NCBI GenBank assembly: GCA_022984795.1
Contig: JALIHJ010000021.1
Span: forward strand, 124,001 to 188,000
Length of the DNA: 64,000 nt
Reading direction: 5' to 3'
Source: Fabrea salina
Taxonomy: Eukaryota > Ciliophora > Heterotrichea > Heterotrichida > Fabreidae
Part shown: one piece after another, positions 50,584 to 59,535 of the stretch
Position numbering within the stretch: position 1 is the first letter of the stretch
How the letters are laid out: each line of letters begins with the position of its first letter
Notes under the pieces: model-generated
What the model was told of the DNA's origin: nothing
Seen by the model: the letters and a program-made list of their open reading frames with translations, nothing else
Database searches by the model: none
Made by a program: the position numbers and the translations under genes

Positions 50584-51913
50584 ATGTCTTTGTCTGATTT
50601 TGAAATACTCAGAAAAGTCGGGGACGGGGCCTACAGCATAGTTTACCAAGTTAGACGCAAAGCCGACGGAGAGATCTATGCTCTCAAAAAAGTCAGGATG
50701 AACCGACTCAAACCCAAAGAAAAGAAAAACGCTCTGAACGAAGTCAGGATCATGGCGAGTATTCAAAACTCTAATGTAATCTCTTACAAAGAAGCTTTTT
50801 TCGACGACGAAAAGGGGTGGTTGTGCATAGTTATGGAGTACGCAGACGGAGGCGACTTGTACCAAAAGATCGTATCGCACCAACGGAGAGGATGTTACAT
50901 GAAAGAAAGCTACATCTGGAAACTCTTTATCCAAGCCACTAAAGGGCTCAAGTCCTTGCACGATTTGAACATCCTACATCGGGACATGAAATCAGCCAAC
51001 GTGTTTTTGAACAGAGACGGAAGTGTGAAACTTGGAGACATGAACGTTTCCAAAGTGGCAAAGGAAGGGCTGCTTTACACACAAACAGGGACTCCTTACT
51101 ACGCCAGCCCTGAAGTTTGGATGGATAAGCCTTACGACACCAAAAGCGACATATGGAGTTTGGGTTGTGTGCTTTACGAAGCCATTGCTTTGAAGCCTCC
51201 TTTCAGAGCTGACGACATGCAGGGTTTGTACAGAAAAGTAGTCAAAGGCCTCTACCCCCCTATTCCTTCTAACTTCAGCAAAGAGTTAGAAGTACTTGGT
51301 AGGCCAGTTGCTCCAAACTGACCCTACTAATAGACCCAACTGCGAGCAAATCTTGAAAATGTCCGTTGTTCAAAAACGCCTCAAAGACAACGACGACCAC
51401 CTAGAAACCAAAAACCAGCTCTTGGGGTCCATAAAGCTTTCTAAAAACTTAAAGCAAATTTCTACTAACCTTCCCGACCCTACTTACGCCAGAACTGAAG
51501 CAGGCAGCCAAAACAACTCCAGAATCTTAGAAAAAAGCTACAACAGCAAACTTCCCAACCTAAACCCTCAGTCCAACAGGTATAAATTGACTAAGCATAA
51601 CCAGAAAAAGCAAGCAATGTTTGTTTCTAAGTCACCTCAGCCTGTACTAGTGAGTTCAAAAAAGAAAGAAATCCTCAAACAGAACTATGGCGCCTTTAAA
51701 CTACCTAGGCTAAAGTACCCAGGCCAGGAGTATGAACTCACTCCTTCCCAGATAAGCGAAAAACTCACAAGTAAGAGTCTCCCAGCAAGTCTAGCAGGTG
51801 TAGATAGAATCAAAAGAATCAAGGATGTCTATATGATGAATTCTCCTGCTAAAGGTAAGCAGACCAAGAATCTTGACATTAAGCCTATGCGTGGTCCTAA
51901 ATTCATTATTTAA
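50584..51913 (+). CDS. NEK-family kinase with a +1 reading-frame break
   Basis: A NIMA-related kinase, ~442 aa if one nucleotide near 51293-51299 is skipped. Motifs: GDGAYSIVYQV, YALKKV, HRDMKSANVFLN, and GDMNVSKV in place of DFG, then TGTPYYASPEVW and DIWSLGCVLYEA. In the frame of the start, the domain stops at a TGA 20 nt after the break. In the next frame it continues VGQLLQTDPTNRPNCEQIL, the expected end of a NEK domain. The C-terminal ~200 residues are basic and Ser/Lys-rich. The break sits at GAAGTACTTGGTAGG. It could be an assembly error, a mutation or programmed frameshifting. Family and gene are certain; integrity is not. Confidence 0.85.
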
Positions 51914-52005
51914 TATTGGATTAATGGTTTCTTTAATCAGAATGCTATGAAAATTAGTGTTGAGACTGCTTTAGCTTATTGAAACACTCATTAGAAATTT
52001 ATAAT

Positions 52006-52715
52006 ATGCTTGCAGAATTTGTTTAGGGTCGTTCCATTTTAGCTTGTGTGTTTGGGGTTTTGGTTTTGGGCACTCCTCCTTTGGTTTTAATGTTTCTGAG
52101 AAACCACTCTACAGAGATCAAAACTAGTTCTGAAGACTCCTACTTCTACAAAGCTTACGGTTCCTTTTTTTACGAGTTCAAAACTGAGGGTTCGTTTGCT
52201 AAGTACACTTACTTAGTGTTTTTCTGTAAAAGACTTGCTTTTGGACTCATTTTGGTCTTTTTAAAGGATTTGCCTATATTTCAAGGTGTAGTGAACTCCT
52301 TGTTGATGTTAGGGTATTTTCTCTTTACAGTAATTGTGAAGCCTCACAGTGAAACCATAACCCAAGTGGTGAATAGCATAGTTGAACTAGGAGTGACTTT
52401 GGTCTTTTCAGGACAGCTTACTTTTTGCAAGCTGAAGTTACTGAACACGATGAGGTGATTGAGGGGATCATATTTTACGCTGTAATGGGACTAGTGTTAG
52501 TGCAGTCACTAGGATCGGTTTTGAGTTTCGGAGTGACAGCATACGAGTTCTTGAAAGAAAAGTGTTCAAGGAACAAAGTTAGTCCGGATAATGTTGACGA
52601 AGTAGTTGTATTGAATGCTGGGCATAATGAATTCAGCCCCAGAAACCAAGATGAAGAACTAACTGTATTGTCTTTTTTCGTAAAAAGTAAGGATGCTACC
52701 GATAACAATAAATAA
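52006..52715 (+). pseudogene. Relic of a multi-TM ciliate membrane protein
   Basis: The segment encodes two membrane-rich pieces in different frames. The first (~52027-52425) has TM helices VFGVLVLGTPPLVLMFL, YLVFFCKRLAFGLILVF and ITQVVNSIVELGVTLVFSG. The second (52425-52715) continues with HDEVIEGIIFYAVMGLVLV and FGVTAYEFLKEKC. An ATG at 52006 meets a TAG six codons on, and no 15- or 16-nt intron reconciles the frames. This resembles the C-terminal TM block of the large EGF/insulin-receptor-like proteins common in ciliates. The 5' part is absent. I read it as a truncated host-gene relic; an unannotated short gene is less likely. Confidence 0.5.
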
Positions 52716-52741
52716 GCATTAACCCTAAAACTTACCATTTC

Positions 52742-54286
52742 ATGTTTATTATAATGAAAAACTTAGCAATACTTTCGGTTTGCTTGGTGTTGAGTTTTAT
52801 TTTAGAAAGTTCAATACCACTTGTTCTATTCAGTATATTTAGAGAAAGTAGTACACTATTCAAACGGGAATTCAGTTTGGAAAGCTACTTAAAGATCCTT
52901 AGAATTCCTGCGGTTATAATTGACCACCACAAAAAAGTCACTGGAAACTCCCAAGCTCACGAGTTTTTTGACTCGAATTCCCCCGAACACTTGAAGTATG
53001 CTTTGAATGGTATTGATGGGCTATGGGAAGGAATCTTTAGCCAAGACTCCCAAACTTATTTTATTTACGGACAGAAAAAGTTCGTATTAAACTCTGTTCT
53101 CTGGAAAAAAAAGGTCCTAGTTACCTTCCAGTGCATTACTTCAGCAGTCGAAAGCATTGGTCTTTCCCAAAACTCCGACCACAAACTTTTAGTCAGTATT
53201 TCGTCCAGCGTTTCTGAGTTAAATGGAGTGCTAAAAAAGGCTACTTCAGGCTTAGAAGAGCTTTATTTGCCTGTGCAAACTAAAGATTACACCGAGCAGA
53301 TTAAAAGCTGCATCAGTGGCTTAGAAGTCCTAGAAAGCCTTTCAGCTGACAACACTTATGGACTTCACAAGCCACTACAGATGGTTAAAACTGGAACTTC
53401 TAAGGTGATTTCAGAAACACTAGGAAAGTTCAGAGCCTTTGCAGATAGTTTGGGCATTGATCTAGTTTGCGAAATCAACTCTGATGTTCCTCAAAAACTA
53501 TTCACCTACAAAAACAGACTTATAAAAGTTTTGTGTGCACTACTAGTGAATTCTTTGCACAAGAACTACAGTGGTTTTATAAAAGTTAAACTTACTTTAG
53601 AAAGATTTAACTTGATTAGAGTGAGTTTAGTAGAAACAGTCCGCAATTATTCAGAAAGCAGAATGAAAGGAGTTTTTGTGGAAACAGCCAGCAAGCTGCT
53701 TGAGTCAATTGGAAGCAGAATTGAGTACAGTGACACTGAACTGAGTACTTTTAGTTTTGTTTTTCCTTTTAAAGGTACTTTGAGTAGAGTGGGAGTGCTT
53801 GACGAAACTACTGAAGTAGAAGACGAGCATGCAGACTTGACTCCTCCAAGGTACTTTCCAACTAACTTAGCAATAGAGACTTCAGTGGTTTCTAAAGACT
53901 TCCTTGTAGTCACTTCAAGCCTCATCAGCAAAACCACTATCGAAAGAATTCTGAGTATAGAGAACTGCTCTTTCGAATTCGCACAAAGCTTCATGGACGG
54001 AATCGAACTTTTGAGGAAAGCGGACAGAAATTACTTGATTTTAGTGCTAGACGCAGACTTAGAAGGGATTTCTCCGCTAAAAGCAATCAAGCAAATCCAA
54101 AGCATGCTAGCACTTGGGGAAATCAAGCACTTACCTAGGATCGTGGCGTTCGGCAAGAAGGTTCCACGAGAAACCAGAAGGGAAATGCTTGACTTAGGAG
54201 TTTTGGGCTTTATTGAGAAGCCTCTTAGATACAAAAACTTCAGTACAGTTGTTTACAAGAGCCTTAGGGACACTATTATTCAGTAA
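52742..54286 (+). CDS. Degenerate hybrid histidine kinase (pseudokinase) with receiver-like domain
   Basis: A 514-aa protein. TM-like residues (MKNLAILSVCLVLSFIL...PLVLFSI) begin it; the ATG at 52754 with context TATAATG is equally possible. A PAS-like region (~55-125) leads to a HisKA-like helix where the His motif reads SISSSVSELNGVL, with Ser for His. An HATPase-like domain (~230-345) keeps N-box-like CALLVNSLHKN but lacks the G1 and G2 glycine boxes. The C-terminus (~380-505) resembles a receiver: LILVLDADL and FIEKPL keep the Asp and Lys, but the acidic pair and Thr are lost (LVVTSS, IVAFGKK). Catalysis is unlikely; a signalling scaffold role is possible. Confidence 0.72.
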   Translation: MFIIMKNLAILSVCLVLSFILESSIPLVLFSIFRESSTLFKREFSLESYLKILRIPAVIIDHHKKVTGNSQAHEFFDSNSPEHLKYALNGIDGLWEGIFSQDSQTYFIYGQKKFVLNSVLWKKKVLVTFQCITSAVESIGLSQNSDHKLLVSISSSVSELNGVLKKATSGLEELYLPVQTKDYTEQIKSCISGLEVLESLSADNTYGLHKPLQMVKTGTSKVISETLGKFRAFADSLGIDLVCEINSDVPQKLFTYKNRLIKVLCALLVNSLHKNYSGFIKVKLTLERFNLIRVSLVETVRNYSESRMKGVFVETASKLLESIGSRIEYSDTELSTFSFVFPFKGTLSRVGVLDETTEVEDEHADLTPPRYFPTNLAIETSVVSKDFLVVTSSLISKTTIERILSIENCSFEFAQSFMDGIELLRKADRNYLILVLDADLEGISPLKAIKQIQSMLALGEIKHLPRIVAFGKKVPRETRREMLDLGVLGFIEKPLRYKNFSTVVYKSLRDTIIQ

Positions 54287-54326
54287 ATTAAACTTCACTA
54301 AATTTAACTATTGTTAGAATTTCAAA

Positions 54327-54950
54327 ATGGACACTTGCAGGAAGCACTCTCAGATAAGCATCGGGTCTGTCGGTTCACTTAGCAGCGAAAACCGAAACCC
54401 ACCCTTACGTTCCGAAACCTACTCTACTTTCAAAGGCTCAAAAGAACTAACTCAGCCTGAAGACTCCAAACTCAAGAACCCCGAAATTTCATTCTTGTTT
54501 AACCCTGAAAGGGACCAAACCAAGCCTTACCACCTTGACGGGGACATGTCTATGTACACTGAAGCAGCAGTGGGCCAAAGGCAAGCCCTTAAATCCAACA
54601 AACTCGTAGAAAGCAGCATCAATGACTTCATGCAACTGTACAGAGATGACGAGAACGGAGAGATTTCGAGAACTGAATACGAAAGAATATACGATAAGCT
54701 GATTTCAATTCTGAGGCCTGGAACCGACGTTATGGAAAAGAAGAAACTTATGGCTGAAGACTGGAAAAGAGACTGTAAAGGCCAAGAAACCATGACTAAA
54801 GAAATGCTTTACGACTGTCTTTTCGAAATGGTTGATGTGTGGTGTCCTAACATCGATCCTAACGACTATAAAGCTTTTTTCGACCAAATTAAGTTTCGGA
54901 TTAGGTACGAAGGACAGAACGACTCAAGGGCATATGATATTCTAGGCTAA
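54327..54950 (+). CDS. EF-hand-like protein, 207 aa
   Basis: A 207-aa protein. An EF-hand-like loop at ~105-120 (LYRDDENGEISRTEYERI) has Asp, Asn, Glu and Ser at ligand sites. A second half-hand may lie at CKGQETMTKEMLYDCLFEM. The C-terminal ~85 residues (WKRDCKGQETMTKEMLYD, IDPNDYKAFFDQIKFRI) form an ordered helical domain known to me in flagellated protists but not named. The N-terminus (~1-70) is Ser/Pro-rich and disordered. A calcium-sensing, cilia-associated role is inferred. Neighbours are the degenerate kinase (40 nt) and a MIF4G gene (63 nt). Confidence 0.72.
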   Translation: MDTCRKHSQISIGSVGSLSSENRNPPLRSETYSTFKGSKELTQPEDSKLKNPEISFLFNPERDQTKPYHLDGDMSMYTEAAVGQRQALKSNKLVESSINDFMQLYRDDENGEISRTEYERIYDKLISILRPGTDVMEKKKLMAEDWKRDCKGQETMTKEMLYDCLFEMVDVWCPNIDPNDYKAFFDQIKFRIRYEGQNDSRAYDILG

Positions 54951-55013
54951 TATCATTATCTTACACTAAAACTATAATAACTACTGGAGTTTTATCAATG
55001 GGTTATAATAATA

Positions 55014-56201
55014 ATGGGAGACAGAAGCACCATAGTTAGAAGATCTAACCGTATGAAGACTTCTCCCCCCGACGCTATGGAGCCCCAACTAAGAGACAAC
55101 TCAGTTTGGTCTCTGCGTTACGCTGCACTTCGTCTCCAAGAAACTATTTCTTCAACTTACAACTCTCCTTCAGTCACTCCCAAAGCAAATACAGACCGAG
55201 CTTACGAAAAGTTTACTTTTTTCGATGAGCCTTCTCAAGATGGAGTTTTCCCAGAAGAAAGAAGTGACTCCGAAGAAAGAGTTTCAGAGTTTTCAGAGGT
55301 TCTTTATAGTCAGAACAGAAGCTATAAAGAATTAAATGAAAAAGAAAGTTCGAGAGAAAACACTTCAGCTTGTTCTTATGACATAGCCTTAAAGCAATTA
55401 GGAGCTGACAAAAAAGTTTACTTTATTGAAGAAATACTAAGGATTGGACAGGAGAACCGGTCATTTATGAAACCCCTGGACATTGTAAGAATCAAAAGGC
55501 GGAAATTCAAGCTAAAGCAAAATTCAGTTGAAGAGCCTATTCCTAAAATCGGAGATGGCTCTGGAAAGAGTGCTTTAAAAACTTCAACTGACAAGTTAAC
55601 CAGGAAAATCAAACTAGGACTAAACAAGTTGTCAAACCGAAACATTGATCAGCTTAAAAGTCAGTTATTAGAAACTGGTAAAGAAAATATAAGTCTCTTA
55701 GCAAAAGAAGTATACAAAAGAGCATGCACTCAAGTAAAGTACCTTGGCACTTACGCCTATTTTTGCGATTTCATCATCAAAAAACAACTTTTGGAGTCTG
55801 AAAGCTTGTTCAAGCAACAAATAATCAAAGAAATAAAGGATTTTTTTGAACTTCAAGAGTGTAAAACCAGAAAGGAACTCCTTGGAACCGCTAGGTTAGT
55901 TGCAGAATTGTTTAAGTTTAAGTTAGTTTCTGATGAAATACTGTTGGTTTGCATCAAAAACTTGATTAGTTCAGAACTAGAGTCTATTTTTAATGACTTA
56001 GAACTCAAAACGCAAGTAGTTGAAGAACCGAAAATAGAGGCACTAGTCACACTCATTTCAAGTCTAGGAAACAGCATCCAAACTCCCCAGTTCAGGAACA
56101 AAACAGCTTTAGTTTTTTTGATACTCCGTCAAATAGTAGAAAAACGTTTAGTCTCGAATAAAGTACGTTTCACGGTAATGAACTTCATAGAGCCAAAGTA
56201 A
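55014..56201 (+). CDS. MIF4G-domain protein (eIF4G/PAIP1-like)
   Basis: A 395-aa protein. The C-terminal ~200 residues are an MIF4G-type helical domain: KLTRKIKLGLNKLSNRNIDQL, ISLLAKEVYKRACTQVKYLG, YAYFCDFIIKK, GTARLVAELFKFKLVSDEIL and EALVTLISSLGN. Such domains bind eIF4A and RNA. The N-terminal ~150 residues are charged and Ser-rich and lack an obvious eIF4E-binding motif (YxxxxL-phi). Compared with eIF4G (>900 aa) it is short, so it could be PAIP1-like or a ciliate eIF4G paralog. Start context ATAATAATG. Confidence 0.85.
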   Translation: MGDRSTIVRRSNRMKTSPPDAMEPQLRDNSVWSLRYAALRLQETISSTYNSPSVTPKANTDRAYEKFTFFDEPSQDGVFPEERSDSEERVSEFSEVLYSQNRSYKELNEKESSRENTSACSYDIALKQLGADKKVYFIEEILRIGQENRSFMKPLDIVRIKRRKFKLKQNSVEEPIPKIGDGSGKSALKTSTDKLTRKIKLGLNKLSNRNIDQLKSQLLETGKENISLLAKEVYKRACTQVKYLGTYAYFCDFIIKKQLLESESLFKQQIIKEIKDFFELQECKTRKELLGTARLVAELFKFKLVSDEILLVCIKNLISSELESIFNDLELKTQVVEEPKIEALVTLISSLGNSIQTPQFRNKTALVFLILRQIVEKRLVSNKVRFTVMNFIEPK

Positions 56202-56219
56202 CCCTAAGTTAATATTAAT

Positions 56220-57464
56220 ATGGTCAAACACAAAGCCACTCCTTTGCCTAAGAAGAAACAAAAACTAAACCCCATGGACGAGGAAATAGACAGCGACGAA
56301 GCCGACATCGAAAACGAGGACGACTTCTTTGAACCTGAAGAAACATCTGAAGAAAAAAGAATTCGTCTAGCAAAAGAACTTATCAAAAAAGCTGAGGAGT
56401 CTATGGACCCAGACGAAGTTAACACCGCTCTAACACACAGTGCTTTAAGTTCACAAGGCCGGTTCATTTCGCCAATAGCAGAAGAGGTCAAAGACCTAAG
56501 CACAAGCTTTGCCAAAGGACACCTTTTAGGAGTCACGTGCTTGGCAGTCTCCTCTGGAGTATGTGTGACAGGGTCTAAGGACTGCTGTTTGATTGTTTGG
56601 AGTTTAGAGACTCTTCAAAAGTTACACATAATCAAAGGCTTCAGACACGACAAAAAGTGCGGGGGCCACTCAGACGAAATCTTCGGAGTTGCCATTTCTG
56701 ACGACGGGAAGTTCATTGTAAGTGGAGGCAAGGACAGGATAATCAGGGTCTGGGACGGAAGGACTTATGAGTTCCTAGACGCTTTTAAAGGACACAGAGA
56801 CACAATAACTTCAGTGAAGTTCATGCCTTTTTCCCACGTATTGGTGAGCATAAGTGCTGATAGGTCAGTAAAGACTTGGAACTGCGACGACATGGTGTTT
56901 CTTGACACTTACTTTGGACACCAAAGCCACATTTTGGACTTAGACACTCTTCCGGGGGAAAGGGCGTTGACTTGTTCTAGAGACTGCACTGCAAGGATTT
57001 GGAAGACACAAGAAGACTCACAAATAGTTTTTTCTGGACACACTGAAAGCATAGACTGTGTGCGTGCAGTTGCCTACGATACCTTTGTCACAGGAGGACA
57101 GGATGGCAGTTTGAGCCTTTGGAAAATAAGCAAGAAAAAACCCTTTAAGAAGTACCAAAACGCCCACGGAGGGGAGTGGATAACTGCCTTAGCAGTGCTT
57201 AAAGGAACTGACTTAGTTGCCTCTGGAAGCAGTGATGGCTGGGTGAGGTTCTACAAAGTAGGTGAGGCAATACAAGAAGTTAACAAAGTGTGTGTGAAAG
57301 GCTACGTAAATGCTTTGGAGTTCACTGCAAACGGAGAAAAGTTAGTTGCAGGCATCAGTGCCAACCACAAATGGGGGAGGTGGATGCCTGACATTAAAAC
57401 CAAACCAGGAATTACTGTCATCCAAACAGGAGTCAAGCTAACAAATGAGATTTTAAGTAATTAG
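56220..57464 (+). CDS. RRP9: U3 snoRNP protein Rrp9 (U3-55K)
   Basis: A 414-aa WD40 protein. The acidic N-terminus (EEIDSDEADIENEDDFFEPEE in part) is followed by an RRP9-type segment (KRIRLAKELIKKAEES) and seven WD repeats from ~90: GVTCLAVSSGVCVTGSKDC, GGHSDEIFGVAISDDGKFIV, GHRDTITSVKFMP, SISADRSVKTWNCDDM, GHQSHILDLDTLPGERALT, ALTCSRDCTARIWKT and GGQDGSLSLWKI. The order and the CSRDCTARIW motif fit Rrp9. It acts in U3 snoRNP for 18S rRNA processing in the nucleolus. Its stop TAG is adjacent to the stop of the convergent coiled-coil gene. Confidence 0.94.
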   Translation: MVKHKATPLPKKKQKLNPMDEEIDSDEADIENEDDFFEPEETSEEKRIRLAKELIKKAEESMDPDEVNTALTHSALSSQGRFISPIAEEVKDLSTSFAKGHLLGVTCLAVSSGVCVTGSKDCCLIVWSLETLQKLHIIKGFRHDKKCGGHSDEIFGVAISDDGKFIVSGGKDRIIRVWDGRTYEFLDAFKGHRDTITSVKFMPFSHVLVSISADRSVKTWNCDDMVFLDTYFGHQSHILDLDTLPGERALTCSRDCTARIWKTQEDSQIVFSGHTESIDCVRAVAYDTFVTGGQDGSLSLWKISKKKPFKKYQNAHGGEWITALAVLKGTDLVASGSSDGWVRFYKVGEAIQEVNKVCVKGYVNALEFTANGEKLVAGISANHKWGRWMPDIKTKPGITVIQTGVKLTNEILSN

Positions 57465-59531
57465 TTACTTCTTAAACTTTTTTTCTAGTTGGCTAAGCTT
57501 CCTGAGGTCATTTTCGATTTTAAAGGACTCTTTCTGGACTTCTCGGTGAATTTCTTGAAGGAAGTCTTTGCGGGTTTTATTTTGGGTGTTTTTGAAGGAA
57601 ATAAAGGGCAGACTTACAGATTTTTTTGAAGACTCTTTCTTTTTAGGACTTTTTTGTGTAGTTAAGAAGTCAGGGTTCTCGTCAGTTTGAAAGAGTTCTA
57701 AGTAGTTTTCTTGAATTCGGTTTTTCCGAGAGAACTCCATTTCTTTAAGGCTTTCGTTGCTCACGTAGAACCTGTTCACGTAGTTTTCAAAGTCGTCTTT
57801 CAAAACGAAAGTGTTTTTTTTCCTGGAACTTCTGTTAGAGTACCTTTTCAAAAAGCTGGGTTGGGAGTTGTTTAGTTCGTTGAATATTTGGTTGCTTTTT
57901 AAAGCTGGCAAAAGTTGGTTCGGAACTTGGTTGCTAGATAATTTTTTGACTTCAAAAACTAAGTAACTGATGAACTCAGTAACAACTTCAGTTCTTCTGG
58001 TGAAGTTTTGGGACCCCTTGTTAATTAAGCTTCTAATTGACTTTTCTAAGTTGGAGTAGTTAGTTCCGGTTAGTGTTTTGATACAGTCTTGCAGTTCTTT
58101 TTGAGTAGTAAATAGTTTTATTAGTTTGGTTTCAGAAACTTCTCTAGTGAAAGCAAGGGCTTCTTGTTGGCTTTTAGGAAAAAGTTCCAAAAACAAGTGT
58201 TTTGCTTTTTCGATTTGGTAGAGTTCACTTGAATTCTGTGTTTTGTTAGTGACAACTTCTTTTAAGAACCTGTTTTTTGCGTTTTCTGTGGTTTTAACTA
58301 ATCCTTTAGCTAAGTTGCAGTGTGACTTTTCTGCTATGAGTTCTATTTTTTTCATTAGCCCTTTTAGAATCTGCATTAAGTTCAGTAAAAGGTTTACTGA
58401 AAGATCTTCGAACTTTGTACTGGGAATTTCTAGTTTCTCAATGTCAACTAAAACAGATAGTTTGTTGAAGGTGGAGTCTTTAAAGTACTTACTGGACTTT
58501 TCTATGACTCTGTTGTACAGCTCTAAGGGGTATTCTTTTAAGCTGTTTAAGTCAAACTCAAGGTCCATGAATGTCTGTTTAAGGAACTTTTGTTTTTCAA
58601 CTAAACTAAAATAATACTTTTCAAGGTTCTCAGTTTTAAATGATATACTATGGAACTGGGATATTATTAATTGTATTTGATGGTTATCTAAAGGTGGGTC
58701 TTTGGAGAAATCTATTTTTAATCCAAGTAGATTAGAAATAGATTCAATACTGTTTTGGAAGGAATTGTATCTTTTATAATATTCTTTTCTGGTTGCTTTG
58801 TTTGAGTTAAGTTCTTTAATGTTTTTTTCTAAGTTTTGGAGTTTCTGGGCATTTTCTGTTTCTAGTTGGGCTTTTCTAAAAGACAGGTTGGAAATTCTAG
58901 TTAAGGTTTCTTGAGTTTTAGAGTTTATTTGGGCTTTAAGTTTTTCTTTGGAGTGGAGTTCTTGAGTTCTTTGGTTGGTTTTGTGGTTTAGAGTTTTCCT
59001 CATCTTTAAGGTTTCGTACTGGGACTCATAAAGTTCGTTTTCAGCTTTTTTTTGTTTGAACTTGGCTTCTTCGAAGTTTTTAGTTAGTTGTTGGTGGATT
59101 CTTTGGAGTTCTTCTAAGTTAGACTTAGCTATTAGGTGTTTTTGGAAAGTTTTTTCTTTTAGGTTTAAAAGCTGTTTAGTTTCTTCTTCAAGTAGAATAG
59201 TATTGGATTTGACGCTTTCAATCCTTTCGTTGATGCTGGGCTTATTTGTGTCAGTGGTTTTTTGTGTGATTTCGAGACTTTTAAGTTTCTTTTTGAGTCT
59301 ACTTAGTTCTTTTTTCTTCTGCAAGTTTTGAAAACTTAGTTGGTTCAAAGTGTTACTTAGTCTGTAATTTTCACTCGAAAATACTCTAAGGCTTTTCCTT
59401 TCACTGAAAGCTGGACTTAGGGTTCCAGTGAGTTGTCTGGAGTTAGGACTGGTTGCACAAAGGGCTTTAAGTTCTTTTTGGCTTAAAGAAGTAATCATGA
59501 TTCCTGGAACATTTCGGTCGTAGCTCGCCAT
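57465..59531 (-). CDS. Coiled-coil protein, 688 aa
   Basis: A 688-aa protein with an extended coiled coil from ~50 to ~310 (heptads in LSRLKKKLKSLEITQ, LLEEETKQLLNLKEK, LYESQYETLKMRK), then helical segments ending in a basic tail (REVQKESFKIENDLRKLSQL). No signal or TM. A cytoskeletal or basal-body role is plausible, exact family unknown. The frame extends to 59636; ATG at 59531 is chosen because upstream sequence is the divergent AAA gene and the context is ATATATATG. Only 4 bp separate this ATG from the divergent ATG at 59536. The convergent stop side also has zero spacing with RRP9. Confidence 0.75.
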   Translation of the reverse strand: MASYDRNVPGIMITSLSQKELKALCATSPNSRQLTGTLSPAFSERKSLRVFSSENYRLSNTLNQLSFQNLQKKKELSRLKKKLKSLEITQKTTDTNKPSINERIESVKSNTILLEEETKQLLNLKEKTFQKHLIAKSNLEELQRIHQQLTKNFEEAKFKQKKAENELYESQYETLKMRKTLNHKTNQRTQELHSKEKLKAQINSKTQETLTRISNLSFRKAQLETENAQKLQNLEKNIKELNSNKATRKEYYKRYNSFQNSIESISNLLGLKIDFSKDPPLDNHQIQLIISQFHSISFKTENLEKYYFSLVEKQKFLKQTFMDLEFDLNSLKEYPLELYNRVIEKSSKYFKDSTFNKLSVLVDIEKLEIPSTKFEDLSVNLLLNLMQILKGLMKKIELIAEKSHCNLAKGLVKTTENAKNRFLKEVVTNKTQNSSELYQIEKAKHLFLELFPKSQQEALAFTREVSETKLIKLFTTQKELQDCIKTLTGTNYSNLEKSIRSLINKGSQNFTRRTEVVTEFISYLVFEVKKLSSNQVPNQLLPALKSNQIFNELNNSQPSFLKRYSNRSSRKKNTFVLKDDFENYVNRFYVSNESLKEMEFSRKNRIQENYLELFQTDENPDFLTTQKSPKKKESSKKSVSLPFISFKNTQNKTRKDFLQEIHREVQKESFKIENDLRKLSQLEKKFKK

Positions 59532-59535
59532 ATAT
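59532..59535. promoter_or_regulatory. 4-bp divergent intergenic region
   Basis: Only ATAT separates the start codons of the coiled-coil gene (minus) and the VPS4-like AAA gene (plus). Promoters and any 5' UTR must lie inside the neighbouring coding regions. Confidence 0.4.

Noticed and set aside
51293-51308. 16-nt intron GTACTTGGTAGGCCAG to explain the NEK frame change
   Set aside because: It restores the frame, but removes conserved residues (VLVGQ) from the kinase domain and lacks the TTACTTAG-like acceptor of the other introns. A plain one-base offset keeps the domain complete.
52006-52715. Intact gene with hidden 15- or 16-nt introns
   Set aside because: A search for GT..AG segments of suitable length around 52024 and 52425 gave no candidate that repairs both the stop and the frame change.
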